NCBI GenBank assembly: GCA_937871505.1 | Contig: CALMPF010000021.1 | Location: forward strand, 57,134 to 121,133 | Direction of reading: 5' to 3' | Source: an uncultured Planctomycetia bacterium | GTDB lineage: Bacteria; Planctomycetota; Phycisphaerae; Phycisphaerales; SM1A02 | DNA: 64,000 bases | Shown here: in pieces, positions 8,067-16,574 of the stretch | Layout of the letters: the number at the start of each line of letters is the position of its first letter | Position numbering within the stretch: position 1 is the first letter of the stretch | The notes under the pieces: generated by a model | Told to the model about the DNA's origin: nothing | Database searches by the model: none | What the model saw: only the letters and a program-made list of their open reading frames with translations | Made by a program: the position numbers and the translations under genes

Positions 8067-8567
8067 ATGAGCGGAACGCCGCAGAGCCTTCGATCGGACG
8101 ACCGACCCGCGCCGCGCGAGATCCGCCCGCTGGCGCTCGCGCTGGCGTGGATCTGGCCGGGCCTCGGTCACTTGTCGGTCGGCGAGCGCGCCCGAGGTGT
8201 GCGGATCATGGCCGGGCTGCTCCTGCTCATCGCAGGCGGGCTGTTCATCGGCGGCATCGACAGCGTCGACCGCCGCGAGGATCGCCTCTGGTTCTACGCC
8301 CAGCTCGGCTGCGGCCCGATCGTGCTCGGCGTCGATGCGCTGAATGTCGCCCTGCTCAAGAGCGCACGCATCGGCCGTCTGCTGCCCGTCCCCGATCCGT
8401 CGGGAGGGAGCGCGCCGCGGCTGGTGAGCGACCGCCGCGGGCTGGCGCATCCCAACGAGTTCGGGACGCTCTTCATCGCCCTCGCCGGGCTGATGAACGT
8501 CGCCGTGATGCTCGATGCGGGCTTCCGCAGGCATGCCGCGGTCACCGCTGCGGGGTCGGCGCCGTGA
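8067..8567 (+). CDS. TM2-like small integral membrane protein
   Basis: 166 residues with about three to four hydrophobic segments: LALALAWIWPGLGHLSVG, VRIMAGLLLLIAGGLFIGG, WFYAQLGCGPIVLGVDALNV and FGTLFIALAGLMNVAVML. The first two with the intervening GxGHLSVGERARG resemble the TM2 fold, in which a Gly/Pro-rich first helix is followed by a polar hinge. The middle has a Pro/Ser loop. I cannot name a function; similar proteins occur widely in planctomycetes. It starts 22 bp after fdxA, and its last codon overlaps the next start in a GTGA, so the two membrane proteins are translationally coupled. Confidence 0.65.
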   Translation: MSGTPQSLRSDDRPAPREIRPLALALAWIWPGLGHLSVGERARGVRIMAGLLLLIAGGLFIGGIDSVDRREDRLWFYAQLGCGPIVLGVDALNVALLKSARIGRLLPVPDPSGGSAPRLVSDRRGLAHPNEFGTLFIALAGLMNVAVMLDAGFRRHAAVTAAGSAP

Positions 8568-8830
8568 TCTTCGCCGCACCCGCGGCCACCCTCTCGTGGA
8601 CGCCCTTCGTCGACCCGTGGCCAGGCGCGCATGACTGGTGGTGGATCACGGTGATTCCGCTCGCGGTGGGAATCGCGATGGTCTACAAGGCGTATCGGCT
8701 TCCGGGGCTCGAGCGCTACTGGCGGAGCGTCGCCACGATGTCGATGCAGATCGTGCTCGCGATGATCGCCTTCGCCACCGCGCTTGCGCTGCTCGCGCTC
8801 TGGATCGTTCCGCGACTCCCGGCCGAGTGA
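8564..8830 (+). CDS. Small two-span membrane protein coupled to its upstream neighbour
   Basis: 88 residues from the GTG at 8564, whose GTGA overlaps the upstream stop. Two hydrophobic helices are visible: WWWITVIPLAVGIAMVYKAY and MQIVLAMIAFATALALLALW. Between them lies a short cytoplasmic loop, LPGLERYWRS. No known domain is recognised. The four-base overlap implies co-production with the TM2-like protein, so the two may form one membrane assembly. The frame upstream of the GTG belongs to another reading frame. Confidence 0.6.
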   Translation: MIFAAPAATLSWTPFVDPWPGAHDWWWITVIPLAVGIAMVYKAYRLPGLERYWRSVATMSMQIVLAMIAFATALALLALWIVPRLPAE

Positions 8831-8907
8831 TCCGGCCGCATTCGCTGCGGCGCAGCCCCCGTCCCCCCGGTCCACCCATCCACCCGTCCCCCTGACGGCC
8901 CGCGCGC

Positions 8908-9882
8908 TCACCCTCGAAAGGTCACCGGTCTTCCGGTGGCCCCGTTGATCTCCTTGATGATCGTCATCGAGGCGAAGCCGGCCACTGCGAAGAGCCCGAG
9001 CCAGATCGCCGGCGCATCGAGCCCGAGGGCGGCGAGCCATGCGGCGCCGTAGAGGCTCTGCCACATGGCGCCGTACCGGTGCAGCTTCTCCGCCGCGACG
9101 CGCCCGGAGACCCCGGCGCTCTTGCGCCGTGCGACCGCGACGAAGGCCACCACCGCGAGGGCAGGCCATGCGAGGCCTGCCAAGCTGCGGCCTTCGGGCC
9201 ACAGTCCGCCCGCTCCCGCGCGCCACGCGCCAAGTCCGAGGAGCAGCGACGAGAGGGCGAGGTAGCCCAGCACGAGGGCGGCGACCGAGCGCCGAGTCAG
9301 CGCGGGGCGCTTCTCTTCGATCACGTAGATCGCCAGCGCGAGTCCGGTCACGTGCGTCGCCACCAGCCAGACCGGCAGCGTGAACGCGAGGCCGGGCTCG
9401 GGAATGAACATGTGCGTCGCGTGGATCGCTCCGATCGCCACCAGCCCGATCGCCGGAATGTGCTTGCCCGCGGCGTTGTAGAAGAGGATTCCGGCCGCGA
9501 CGAGCGCCGCGAGAAGCAGCCCTGCCTCGCCGAAGAAGACCGCCGCGACCATCGCCGCCAGGAGCGAACCGATGGTGACGATCACCGCCTGGCTCGCCTT
9601 GATCCGACCCGCAGGAATGGGCCGATCGGGGCTGAACGCGGTGTCGTGCCGCGAATCGAGCAGGTCGTTGAGCGACGCTCCGAAGGCGAAGAGCCCGACC
9701 GCGACGATCGCTCCCGCACCCAGCGCCTCCGGAAGCGCATGACGCGGCGCGGAGAGCGGTCCTTCGGGATCGAGGGCGCGCGCCAGCAGGATGACGAACC
9801 AGAGATCGCTCACCGCTCCGAAGGCCATCGTCAGCCGCGTGAGCTGCACGGTCGTCAGGAGCCGGATCACGAGACGCCGCAC
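8908..9882 (-). CDS. UbiA-family membrane prenyltransferase
   Basis: 324 residues with about eight to nine transmembrane helices. The first Asp-rich motif N-D-L-L-D-S-R-H-D (in FGASLNDLLDSRHDTAFS) matches the NDxxDxxxD diphosphate/Mg site of UbiA prenyltransferases, and the following DRPIPAGRI matches the conserved basic loop. The second Asp motif is weaker; a KEINGATGRP segment lies near the C-terminus. Such enzymes attach prenyl chains to aromatic or other acceptors in quinone, haem or lipid synthesis. The acceptor cannot be told from sequence, and no quinone genes are adjacent. The GTG start at 9882 has a TAGCAT hexamer 7 nt upstream. The gene converges with the small membrane genes. Confidence 0.8.
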   Translation of the reverse strand: MRRLVIRLLTTVQLTRLTMAFGAVSDLWFVILLARALDPEGPLSAPRHALPEALGAGAIVAVGLFAFGASLNDLLDSRHDTAFSPDRPIPAGRIKASQAVIVTIGSLLAAMVAAVFFGEAGLLLAALVAAGILFYNAAGKHIPAIGLVAIGAIHATHMFIPEPGLAFTLPVWLVATHVTGLALAIYVIEEKRPALTRRSVAALVLGYLALSSLLLGLGAWRAGAGGLWPEGRSLAGLAWPALAVVAFVAVARRKSAGVSGRVAAEKLHRYGAMWQSLYGAAWLAALGLDAPAIWLGLFAVAGFASMTIIKEINGATGRPVTFRG

Positions 9883-10250
9883 GGCCGCGATGCTACACCT
9901 CCGGAAGGACCACCCCCCGGCACCGCCGCCGCCGCGCTTCCTCGCTCGCTCGGGGCGGGCCCGATCGGGACAGGCTCGGTCGCGCTGTCGCGCTGGGGTG
10001 CTCGTTCCGCGGTCGCTGGTGCGCGGCCCTCCGGGCCGCTCCTGCTCCGCCGGACTTGCTTCGGACGACTGTCGGCACCGCGGCAGGTCGGCTGCGGCGC
10101 GACCCGAGTCCGGCGCCGAGGTGGACGAGAGCGCGAAGGACCATCAGAGGCGGCCTGGAAGGCCGCGCACCGCGAGCGGCCGCGCACCGAAGATGGCCGC
10201 GGAATCGGTCATGCATCCGTCGAGCCGGCTTCTTCCCTCTTCGGGTCGGC
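9883..10250. other. Intergenic region with promoter elements only
   Basis: Between the divergent ubiA-like gene and rpsR. It holds TAGCAT (minus strand, 9890-9895), the -10 element of the ubiA-like gene, and some imperfect GC-rich dyads such as GCGCGGCCCTCCGGGCCGC near 10020-10040. No protein-like frame is seen; Arg/Pro-rich open frames here are composition artefacts. Confidence 0.4.
9890..9895 (-). promoter_or_regulatory. -10 hexamer TAGCAT abutting the UbiA-family start
   Basis: TAGCAT followed by CGCGGCC and then GTG (9882) gives a 7-nt gap. The same 19-nt arrangement, TAGCATCGCGGCCGTGCG, precedes miaB at 22604. Confidence 0.5.
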
Positions 10251-10251
10251 C

Positions 10252-10279
10252 TTGATCAGCCGTCGGGACCCGCTACCAT
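10252..10279 (+). promoter_or_regulatory. Sigma-70-like promoter of rpsR
   Basis: TTGATC (10252-10257) and TACCAT (10274-10279) are separated by 16 bp. The leader to the ATG at 10471 would be about 185 nt, long enough to hold a regulatory structure, although none was identified. Confidence 0.45.
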
Positions 10280-10470
10280 CCGCCCTTCGTCGCTCCCGTC
10301 CCCGCTGACGCTCTCCGTCATCGGCGCAGACGGGGGCTGTCCCGGGCCATCGCGTCCGGGCGTGTGCGGGTCTCGCCCGCGCCGCCTGAACGGACGGGCC
10401 CGACATCCATGGCGCCGGGGCGATCCGCAGCGATTGACGCGGCCCGCCCCCTCTCGGAGCACAACCGGTC

Positions 10471-10812
10471 ATGCCGCAGTCGTCAGGTCCTCACCATGGC
10501 TCTCGCGGGGGTTCCCGCGATTCCCGCGATTCCCGCGACGGGGGTTTCGGCGGGAGCTACCTCGGGATTCCCGGCGGTCTCTCGGGCGGGGCGCCGCAGC
10601 CGTCGGAGGGTCGCGGCAAGCCCTCCGACGCGTACAGCGACTTCGTGGACTACAAGAACGTCGAGGAGCTTCGCCGGATGATGTCGGCCAACGGCAAGAT
10701 CTTCTCGCGCAAGCGCCTCAACGTGACTGCCCGCGGCCAGAAGAAGATCGCGGCCGCGATCAAGCGCGCGCGCTTCATGGCGCTGCTGCCGTACACCAGC
10801 GCGACCATCTGA
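10471..10812 (+). CDS. rpsR: 30S ribosomal protein S18 with Gly/Ser/Arg-rich N-terminal extension
   Basis: 113 residues. The C-terminal 55 residues are bS18: YKNVEELRRMMSANGKIFSR, then KRLNVTARGQKKIAAAIKRA and RFMALLPY. They place the protein in the 30S platform next to S6. Typical bS18 is about 75-90 residues. The first 50 residues here are an added low-complexity tail, RGGSRDSRDSRDGGFGG-like, rich in Gly, Ser, Arg and Asp and probably disordered. Part of it is encoded by three perfect copies of TTCCCGCGA (10512-10538). There is no in-frame Met between residue 1 and the S18 core, so the extension is likely real. The usual rpsF/ssb/rplI neighbours are absent. A promoter lies about 190 bp upstream. 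Confidence 0.9.
   Translation: MPQSSGPHHGSRGGSRDSRDSRDGGFGGSYLGIPGGLSGGAPQPSEGRGKPSDAYSDFVDYKNVEELRRMMSANGKIFSRKRLNVTARGQKKIAAAIKRARFMALLPYTSATI
10512..10538 (+). repeat. Three tandem 9-bp units inside rpsR
   Basis: TTCCCGCGA is repeated three times without mismatch and encodes the SRD repeats of the S18 extension. Slippage here would change the tail length in whole codons without a frameshift. Confidence 0.7.
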
Positions 10813-10853
10813 CCTGACTCCGGCTGACCTGACTCCGGCTGAGCTGACTCCTG
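10809..10853 (+). repeat. Three tandem 15-bp units at the rpsR stop
   Basis: CTGACCTGACTCCGG occurs twice exactly (10809-10823, 10824-10838), and a third copy differs at two or three positions. The first unit contains the rpsR stop codon. Confidence 0.75.
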
Positions 10854-11092
10854 CGAGCCCGATCGAGCGCTGGCTGACGCCTGCATTCCGCGCCGCAGCG
10901 GCGGTCCCGCGCGCGTCGCCGCAGCAGGTAGTCGAGATCTGGCTTCGGGTCAGGATCGGGTACTGGCTCGGGGTTCTGGCTTCAATCCGACTGCGGCAGG
11001 GTCGCCGAGCGGGTGAGCGTCGCGGTGTCGGCCGCCCAGGGCGACGCTCCACCCCCCCGTCGGAAGCTCGTCGGAAGCTCGTCGGAAGCGCG

Positions 11093-12433
11093 TCAGAAGC
11101 GAGCCCGAACGCCAACCCAAGCGAGTACCCGCGCCGCGAGGATCCGCATCCGCAGTCGGCGCAGGCCGTCGTCGTGCCGATCGATCTTCAGCCCGGCGCG
11201 CATCCACGCGGAGGCGGAGCGCGGCCGACCGAGGCGCAGCGTCGCCAAGGCGATGTTGTGGTGCGAGCGGACGCACTTTGGATCCAGCCGCAGCGCCGCC
11301 CGGCTGACGCGCACGCCGCCGCGGAGGTCGCCGGTCTCGTACTTCGCCAGCGCGAGCAGACGAAGCGTCTCCGCGGTCGGCGCGGTTTCCGCCGCCAGCT
11401 CGAGCAGCGGAGTCGCCTTCTCCGGCTTTCCGGCGCGCAGCAGGAGCGAGCCGAATCGGGCCGGGTCGGGGTCGGACTCCTCGGCGTGGCGGAGATCGAG
11501 CTCCGCCTGAAGATGCTCCCACGCCTCTTCCGAGCGTCCCAGCGCGAGGAGACACTCGGCGACGTCGAGGTGGATTCCGTCAGCGGCGGGATCGAGCTTC
11601 GCCACCAGCTCGTACTCCAGCAGCGAGCGGTCGAGTCTTCCGGTCTGGAGGGCGAGATCGCCCAGTCTCCGGTGCGCCGCGACGTTGGCAGGCTCGAGCT
11701 CGAGGATCCTCCGGAAGCGCTCTTCCGCTTCCGCGAGGCGCCCGAGCTGCGCGAGCAGGTTGCCGAAGTCGAACAGGGTCTCGATGTCGCCGGGGTTCTC
11801 GCGCAGCTCGCGCCAGTAGAGCTGCACCGCGCGTTCGGAGCGGCCCATTCGTGCAAAGACGCCTGCGAGCCGCGCCCGAAGCCGCGGCAGCGTCGGCTCA
11901 AGGCGCATCGCCTCGCGGAGACACCACTCCGCCCGCGCGGTCAGTCCGCGCCGGACGAGGCTCTCCGCGACGGCGGCGAGCGAGCGCGGGCACTCCGTGC
12001 ACCCTTGGAGGGCGAGATGGAAGACGGTCTCCGCCTCCTCGAGGCGGTCGAGGGCGACCAGGCTCTCGATCCAGATCGCGTAGATCCCGTCATCGTCCCG
12101 GCGGAGAAGCGCGGCCCGCTCGAGCAGGGCGATCGCCTCCTCGTGCTCTCCGAGTCCGTGGCTGAGCGCTCCGGCGGCCAGCAGAGGATCGGCCTCTTCG
12201 GGCATGAGCTCCGCGGCGCGGCGATAGCACTCGACGGCCTCGGGATCGCGACCCGCGGCCTCGAGCGTCAGCCCGAGATTGAACTGCCACTCGCCGCGGT
12301 CCGGCCTGACAGCGAGCGCCTTGCGCAGCTCGGTCTCGGCTTCCGCCCAGCGTCCGCGCTCGAAGTGCGCCATGGCACGAGTCACGTGATCTTCGGCGTC
12401 GTGCCAGTTGCTCCAACTGCTCGAGTTGCTCAT
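11093..12433 (-). CDS. Tetratricopeptide-repeat protein
   Basis: 446 residues from the ATG at 12433; an upstream in-frame ATG would add only an Arg/Pro-rich 27-residue tail. From about residue 15 onward the chain is a solenoid of some ten to eleven TPR units with the usual W/G/Y/A/P pattern. Examples are AMAHFERGRWAEAETELRKA, QFNLGLTLEAAGRDPEAVEC and DFGNLLAQLGRLAEAEERFR. It has no signal peptide, membrane span or catalytic domain, and so probably acts as a cytoplasmic scaffold. The C-terminus ends in a basic helix (RRLRMRILAARVLAWVGVRA). No operon partner is apparent; the gene converges on rpsR and diverges from the HEAT-repeat gene. Confidence 0.8.
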   Translation of the reverse strand: MSNSSSWSNWHDAEDHVTRAMAHFERGRWAEAETELRKALAVRPDRGEWQFNLGLTLEAAGRDPEAVECYRRAAELMPEEADPLLAAGALSHGLGEHEEAIALLERAALLRRDDDGIYAIWIESLVALDRLEEAETVFHLALQGCTECPRSLAAVAESLVRRGLTARAEWCLREAMRLEPTLPRLRARLAGVFARMGRSERAVQLYWRELRENPGDIETLFDFGNLLAQLGRLAEAEERFRRILELEPANVAAHRRLGDLALQTGRLDRSLLEYELVAKLDPAADGIHLDVAECLLALGRSEEAWEHLQAELDLRHAEESDPDPARFGSLLLRAGKPEKATPLLELAAETAPTAETLRLLALAKYETGDLRGGVRVSRAALRLDPKCVRSHHNIALATLRLGRPRSASAWMRAGLKIDRHDDGLRRLRMRILAARVLAWVGVRARF

Positions 12434-13149
12434 GGGCGCTCGCGGAACTGATGATCGACGGGGTGCATTCCGATCGCTGAAGCGCGCGGTTGCGGGCGAA
12501 ACCGGAGGCCGCAACCGACGACCGGTCGATGCCGATGAAGGAGTCGCGGCCGAGAGAGGATCGTGTGCGACGATCCGCTACGATGGCAGCGTCCGTAGTC
12601 TCTGCCTCGGCATCGGCCAAGTCCAACCGAAACCCGCCGCTTCGCGCCGAAGGGCGATCTGACCTCCGTCGGCGCGGGGTCCTCGCAGTCCCGACGTTGG
12701 CGCTCGGCGGAAGAGGTCCTTCGGCCCTCTGCTCGCCCCCGCACCGGAGTCGCCCGGGGGGTCGCCCCGGGGGGTCGGTCGACGTCCGGCGGAGTGCGGC
12801 TGGAGCGCAGTGCGACCTGCGCGGCGCCGAGATCGCCCCGCCGCCGCGGAGTCCAAGGGCGGAGGCTGCCTTCGCGCGACGCCGCACCGCGGGAGGACTG
12901 TGTGCGTACGAGCGCCCTCCGGCGACCCTCGCAGCCTCTGGCGAAAGTCATTCGGGCTGCGGACGAACGGACAGGCGAATCTCATCGTCGCCGCAACTCG
13001 CCTGTATCACTGCGGATACTGCTTCGTCGCGGCTCCTCGATCTTCGCCTCCCCGCTCGCCCTCGCCTACAAAGCACTTTCGCCACAGGATGCTTGGGGAG
13101 CGAGCCCCGCATTCGCCGAGTCGTCGACCCCTGGTCCGAGACCCTTCCG
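12434..13149. other. Intergenic region without a recognisable gene
   Basis: 716 bp between the divergent TPR and HEAT-repeat genes. A TACGAT-like hexamer occurs near 12580 but faces no suitable start. The last 120 bp (CGCCTACAAAG near 13060) are less GC-rich and probably hold the HEAT-gene promoter. Open frames crossing the region are Arg/Pro/Ser-biased and not protein-like. Confidence 0.4.
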
Positions 13150-15411
13150 ATGCTCCGTGCTGCCCGGTTCATGCTCGTGCTTCCGATGCTCGTCGGAGGG
13201 TCAGCGCTCGCGGTCGAGCCGCGCGAGCCGCGCTCGCTGCGCGACGAGCGCGTCCGCGGGAGCGCGGTCGATGCCGACGTGCGCTGGTTGAGCGAGGTGC
13301 TCGAGACGCCCTCGGCCCGTCGCGCGGTGCGCGTCGGCGCCGCGGAGCGGCTGCTGGGGTTGCGCGACTCCTCCGCGACTCCCCGCGCCGATGCCGTGGC
13401 GGCCCTCCGCGCCGGTCTCGGCGGGACGGACCCCGACGTGACCGCGGCGATCCTCGACGCGATGCGGCAGGTCGAGGAGGTCCCCGCGGTCCTCGCCGAG
13501 CCGCTGGCGCGGCTGGCGGGATCTGCACCGGCGGACCTTCTCGACCGGATCAGGGCCGCCGCCGCACGGCTCGACGAGGGCGCGATTCCCGAGCTCGCCG
13601 CGATGATCCGAGACCGGGATCGCGAGTTCGCGGCACGGCGCGGCGCCGTGGTCGTGCTCGCGGCGATGCGCCGGGCCTCCAGCGTGGCGGCGATGATCGA
13701 GCTGCTGGGCGCGAACTCGGGGACGCCTCGAGAGCTGAAGGCCGCGATCTGCGAGAAGCTCGAGCGAAGTCTCGCTCGGGGCATCGGGGACGATCCGGAT
13801 CGCTGGGTCGAGTGGTGGCACCAGAGCCAGCTCGACGGAGGGAGTCCCGAAGTCCAGAGCCTCGTGCAGCAGCTTCGCGATCGGGTGATCGAGCTGGAGG
13901 CTCAGGTCGGTCGATCGCGGCGCGACCTTGACGAGGTGGCCGCCCGCCTCGCGACGCTCTACGGGGAGATCTTCATCGCGTTGCCTGCCGAGATCCGCAT
14001 GGACCGCGTCGCGCGGCTTCTCGGCGACCCGCTTGCGCCGGTCCGCGAGCAGTGCCTGAGCCAGGTCGAGCGGATGCTCGCCAACGGCGAGTCCCTGAAC
14101 AGGGCCGTCGTGAAGGCGGTCGTGGAACGGCTGGCAGATCCGATTCCGCCCCATCGGCTCCGGGCGATCCGGTTGCTTGAGGGGATCGGACGGCACGAGG
14201 CATCGACCGAACTGGTCGCGGCCTTCACGTCCGAGGCGGATGACGAGGTCCTCGCAGCCTACCTGCGGCACTTCCAGCGTTTTCCGAACCCGGCAGTCGT
14301 CGAACGGTTGGCTGAGCTGCTTGAGCAGCAGCGTCTGAGCGTCGATGCGGCGCGGGCGCTCGTTCGGCTCGCCGAAGATCGGACGCTCGATGAACCGTGG
14401 AACGTCGTCCTGCGCGAGCCGGCTCGCCGTTTGGTTGCCGGCCGCGCGAGCGCAGGTGGCGGGGAAGGTCCGGCGACGTCAGCCTCCGGCGAGGCGCCCG
14501 ACACGGCCCCCTCGGAGCCACCGTCGGATCCCTGGCTCGTCCGCCTCCTCGGAGCGGTCGGCGATGAGCAGGATCTCGTCGACATCGCCGCCCTGCTCTC
14601 GTCGCCGGACGCGGCGATCCGCGCCGCTGCCGCAGAGGCGCTCCGCCATCGCCGCCGTCTGGAGCCGCTCGCGCCGATGGCGACGGATCCTGCGGTCTAT
14701 CCGGCACTTGTCCGCGGGTTGGCCGATCCGCCGGTCGACATCGATCGACTGCGCGCAATCCTCGCAGCGGCGCCGCCCACGCCGCCGCTCGCCCAGGATC
14801 GTGACGCCGCGGTGCGCCGCGTGCTCGCGGCCATCGAGCCGCAGCTTCTCCTCGAGGCCGACAACCTGTTGATCCGGTGGGCGAGCGGAGCGGCGGGGGC
14901 GACGAACGGCGACCCGGTGGCGAGCGAGCCCGCGCGGGCAGTCAGCGGACTCGACGGGCTCGATCGCGCCCGCAACGAGGGTCTCCTCCGGGTCCCCGAC
15001 CTTCCCGACGGGGTCATTCCGCCCGCGGCTCGCGGCGAGTTGCTCGCGCGTCTGGCGAGACGGCTCGCGTACACCGGGGAGCCCGCCCGGGCGATCGCGG
15101 TGCTCGAGCGCATCGGCACGCCCAGAGCGCCGGAGGTCGAGACGGAGATCGAGCACGTTCGATTCGTCGCCACGGTCCTTGATGGCCGATACGAGGCGGC
15201 CAAGGGGATCGATGGATCGCCCCGCCGGTGGCTCGATCTGCTCGCCGAAGTCGCCCCGACTCGACCAGCCGACGCCGTCCGGCTTCAGGCCGCGATGCTC
15301 GACCTGGTCGTAGCAGCGATGAACGAAGAAGAACGAAGCAGGTTCGATCAGATTTCGAGCAGGATCGCCTCCGATTCGACCGCCTCGATCGGACCAGCGG
15401 CGGGAACCTGA
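13150..15411 (+). CDS. Secreted HEAT-repeat protein
   Basis: 753 residues from the ATG at 13150. Residues 1-22 form a signal peptide (MLRAARFMLVLPMLVGGSAL). The mature part is a long alpha-solenoid of HEAT-like pairs, for example IPELAAMIRDRDREFAARRG, RVARLLGDPLAPVREQCLSQ and DIAALLSSPDAAIRAAAAEA. A coiled segment near residues 235-275 (LVQQLRDRVIELEAQVGRSR) and a Gly/Ala/Ser linker near 440-465 interrupt the array. No catalytic residues are seen; it is probably a periplasmic interaction scaffold. The longer open frame beginning at 12490 is not supported, because it lacks protein-like composition before the signal peptide. A T-rich hairpin follows near 15620. Confidence 0.75.
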   Translation: MLRAARFMLVLPMLVGGSALAVEPREPRSLRDERVRGSAVDADVRWLSEVLETPSARRAVRVGAAERLLGLRDSSATPRADAVAALRAGLGGTDPDVTAAILDAMRQVEEVPAVLAEPLARLAGSAPADLLDRIRAAAARLDEGAIPELAAMIRDRDREFAARRGAVVVLAAMRRASSVAAMIELLGANSGTPRELKAAICEKLERSLARGIGDDPDRWVEWWHQSQLDGGSPEVQSLVQQLRDRVIELEAQVGRSRRDLDEVAARLATLYGEIFIALPAEIRMDRVARLLGDPLAPVREQCLSQVERMLANGESLNRAVVKAVVERLADPIPPHRLRAIRLLEGIGRHEASTELVAAFTSEADDEVLAAYLRHFQRFPNPAVVERLAELLEQQRLSVDAARALVRLAEDRTLDEPWNVVLREPARRLVAGRASAGGGEGPATSASGEAPDTAPSEPPSDPWLVRLLGAVGDEQDLVDIAALLSSPDAAIRAAAAEALRHRRRLEPLAPMATDPAVYPALVRGLADPPVDIDRLRAILAAAPPTPPLAQDRDAAVRRVLAAIEPQLLLEADNLLIRWASGAAGATNGDPVASEPARAVSGLDGLDRARNEGLLRVPDLPDGVIPPAARGELLARLARRLAYTGEPARAIAVLERIGTPRAPEVETEIEHVRFVATVLDGRYEAAKGIDGSPRRWLDLLAEVAPTRPADAVRLQAAMLDLVVAAMNEEERSRFDQISSRIASDSTASIGPAAGT

Positions 15412-15560
15412 CCCGCGCCCGCTGACCCCGTTCGGGGCGTTGGGCCACGTCGTGAAGTTTTTCTCAAGAGACCCGGATCCGCTCCCGAGATCGTCTCGAA
15501 CAATGGCCTGTCATCCGGTGCCACGCTCACCAATGACGACATCTCACGGGACCTCCCAAG

Positions 15561-15637
15561 CCACCGGTCACTCCCCCCGGCGCGACGACCTCCCCCCACC
15601 CCCACACCGTCGTGCTGAGACCGGTGGTTCTTTTTTT
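15561..15637 (+). terminator. Possible terminator after the HEAT-repeat gene
   Basis: CCACCGGTC (15561-15569) pairs with GACCGGTGG (15619-15627), and TTCTTTTTTT follows. The loop is long (49 nt), which makes this less certain; a second T-run lies at 15644-15649. Confidence 0.4.
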
Positions 15638-15702
15638 GCCATCTTTTTTCACCTCGCACGGTGTTGCGGGAGTTCCGCGCGATCCCACGGAGCGGAGCAG
15701 CG

Positions 15703-16365
15703 ATGATCGGGCGACCGACGATCGCGATCACCAGCGACGGCGACGACGAGCGGTACTTCTCGCGCCGTCCCTACGCCGACGCGGTGGCCGACGCGGGGGG
15801 AATCCCCGTCCTCCTTCCGCATCGGGCGGAGCTCGCAGCCGCGTTCCTCGAGCGCGCCGATGGGCTGATCCTCTCGGGCGGCGACGACCCCCGGATGGAG
15901 CGCTGGGGCATCCCCACTCACGCGGCGGCGACGCCTGTGCATCCGAGCCGCCAGGCCTTCGAGCTGGCGCTGCTCGACACGGTTGCGCATCGACCGGAGT
16001 TCCCGGTGCTCGGGATCTGCCTGGGCATGCAGTACATGGCGCTCCACGCCGGCGGCGCTCTCGAGCAGCATCTCCCCGATTCCTGTCCGACTCACGCTGC
16101 GCACTGGGGGCGGGTCACGCACGAGGTGCGCGTCGATCTCGGGCGCGGCGTCGAGCGCGGCGAGGTCCTCAGCCATCACCGTCAGGCTGTCTCCGACGCC
16201 GGCTCCCTCGCGATCGCGGGCCGGGCGCTGGACGGCGTCGTCGAGGCGGTCATCGACCCCAGCCGGCGGTTCTATCTCGGCGTGCAGTGGCACCCCGAGC
16301 GCACCGGGCAGGGTCGCTTCGGGGCGCAGCTTCTCCGCCGGTTCATCGAGGCCGCCATCGGATGA
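15703..16365 (+). CDS. Class I glutamine amidotransferase-like peptidase (C26 family)
   Basis: 220 residues from the ATG at 15703, which has a GGAG element about 10 nt upstream; a GTG-started extension of 14 residues is less likely. The fold is that of gamma-glutamyl-GABA hydrolase (PuuD)-like peptidases. ADGLILSGGDDP forms the oxyanion loop, VLGICLGMQYMALHAGG carries the nucleophile Cys, and the YLGVQWHPE motif gives the His-Glu of the triad. The N-terminus RPTIAITSDGDDERYFSRRP is also family-like. The enzyme probably cleaves a gamma-glutamyl amide; the substrate is unknown. No puu genes are nearby. It is followed 209 bp later by the ygfZ operon. Confidence 0.85.
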   Translation: MIGRPTIAITSDGDDERYFSRRPYADAVADAGGIPVLLPHRAELAAAFLERADGLILSGGDDPRMERWGIPTHAAATPVHPSRQAFELALLDTVAHRPEFPVLGICLGMQYMALHAGGALEQHLPDSCPTHAAHWGRVTHEVRVDLGRGVERGEVLSHHRQAVSDAGSLAIAGRALDGVVEAVIDPSRRFYLGVQWHPERTGQGRFGAQLLRRFIEAAIG

Positions 16366-16424
16366 GCAGTTCACCGAGGCACTCCCAGCACGCGTCCTCG
16401 CGCAGGGGGCGCCCGCGCGGGGGA

Positions 16425-16430
16425 TAGCAT
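16425..16430 (+). promoter_or_regulatory. -10 hexamer TAGCAT upstream of ygfZ
   Basis: TAGCAT lies about 145 nt before the ATG at 16575. It matches the hexamers before miaB and the UbiA-family gene. If it is used here, the mRNA has a leader. Confidence 0.3.
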
Positions 16431-16574
16431 CGACCCGTCGGGCGATCGAAGCGCTTTCAACGGTCGCTCCGCGCGGTCCGAGCGGGTCGATCTCGCCGAG
16501 GTCGAGGCGCGAGGCCGGGCCCGTGGTGGCACGGGCGCTCGCTGCACCGGCTCGCGCCGGATCGGCTCTCTCCG

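Noticed and set aside
12490..13149. A 220-codon N-terminal extension of the HEAT-repeat protein
   Set aside because: Its composition is not protein-like, and a signal peptide starts at 13150.
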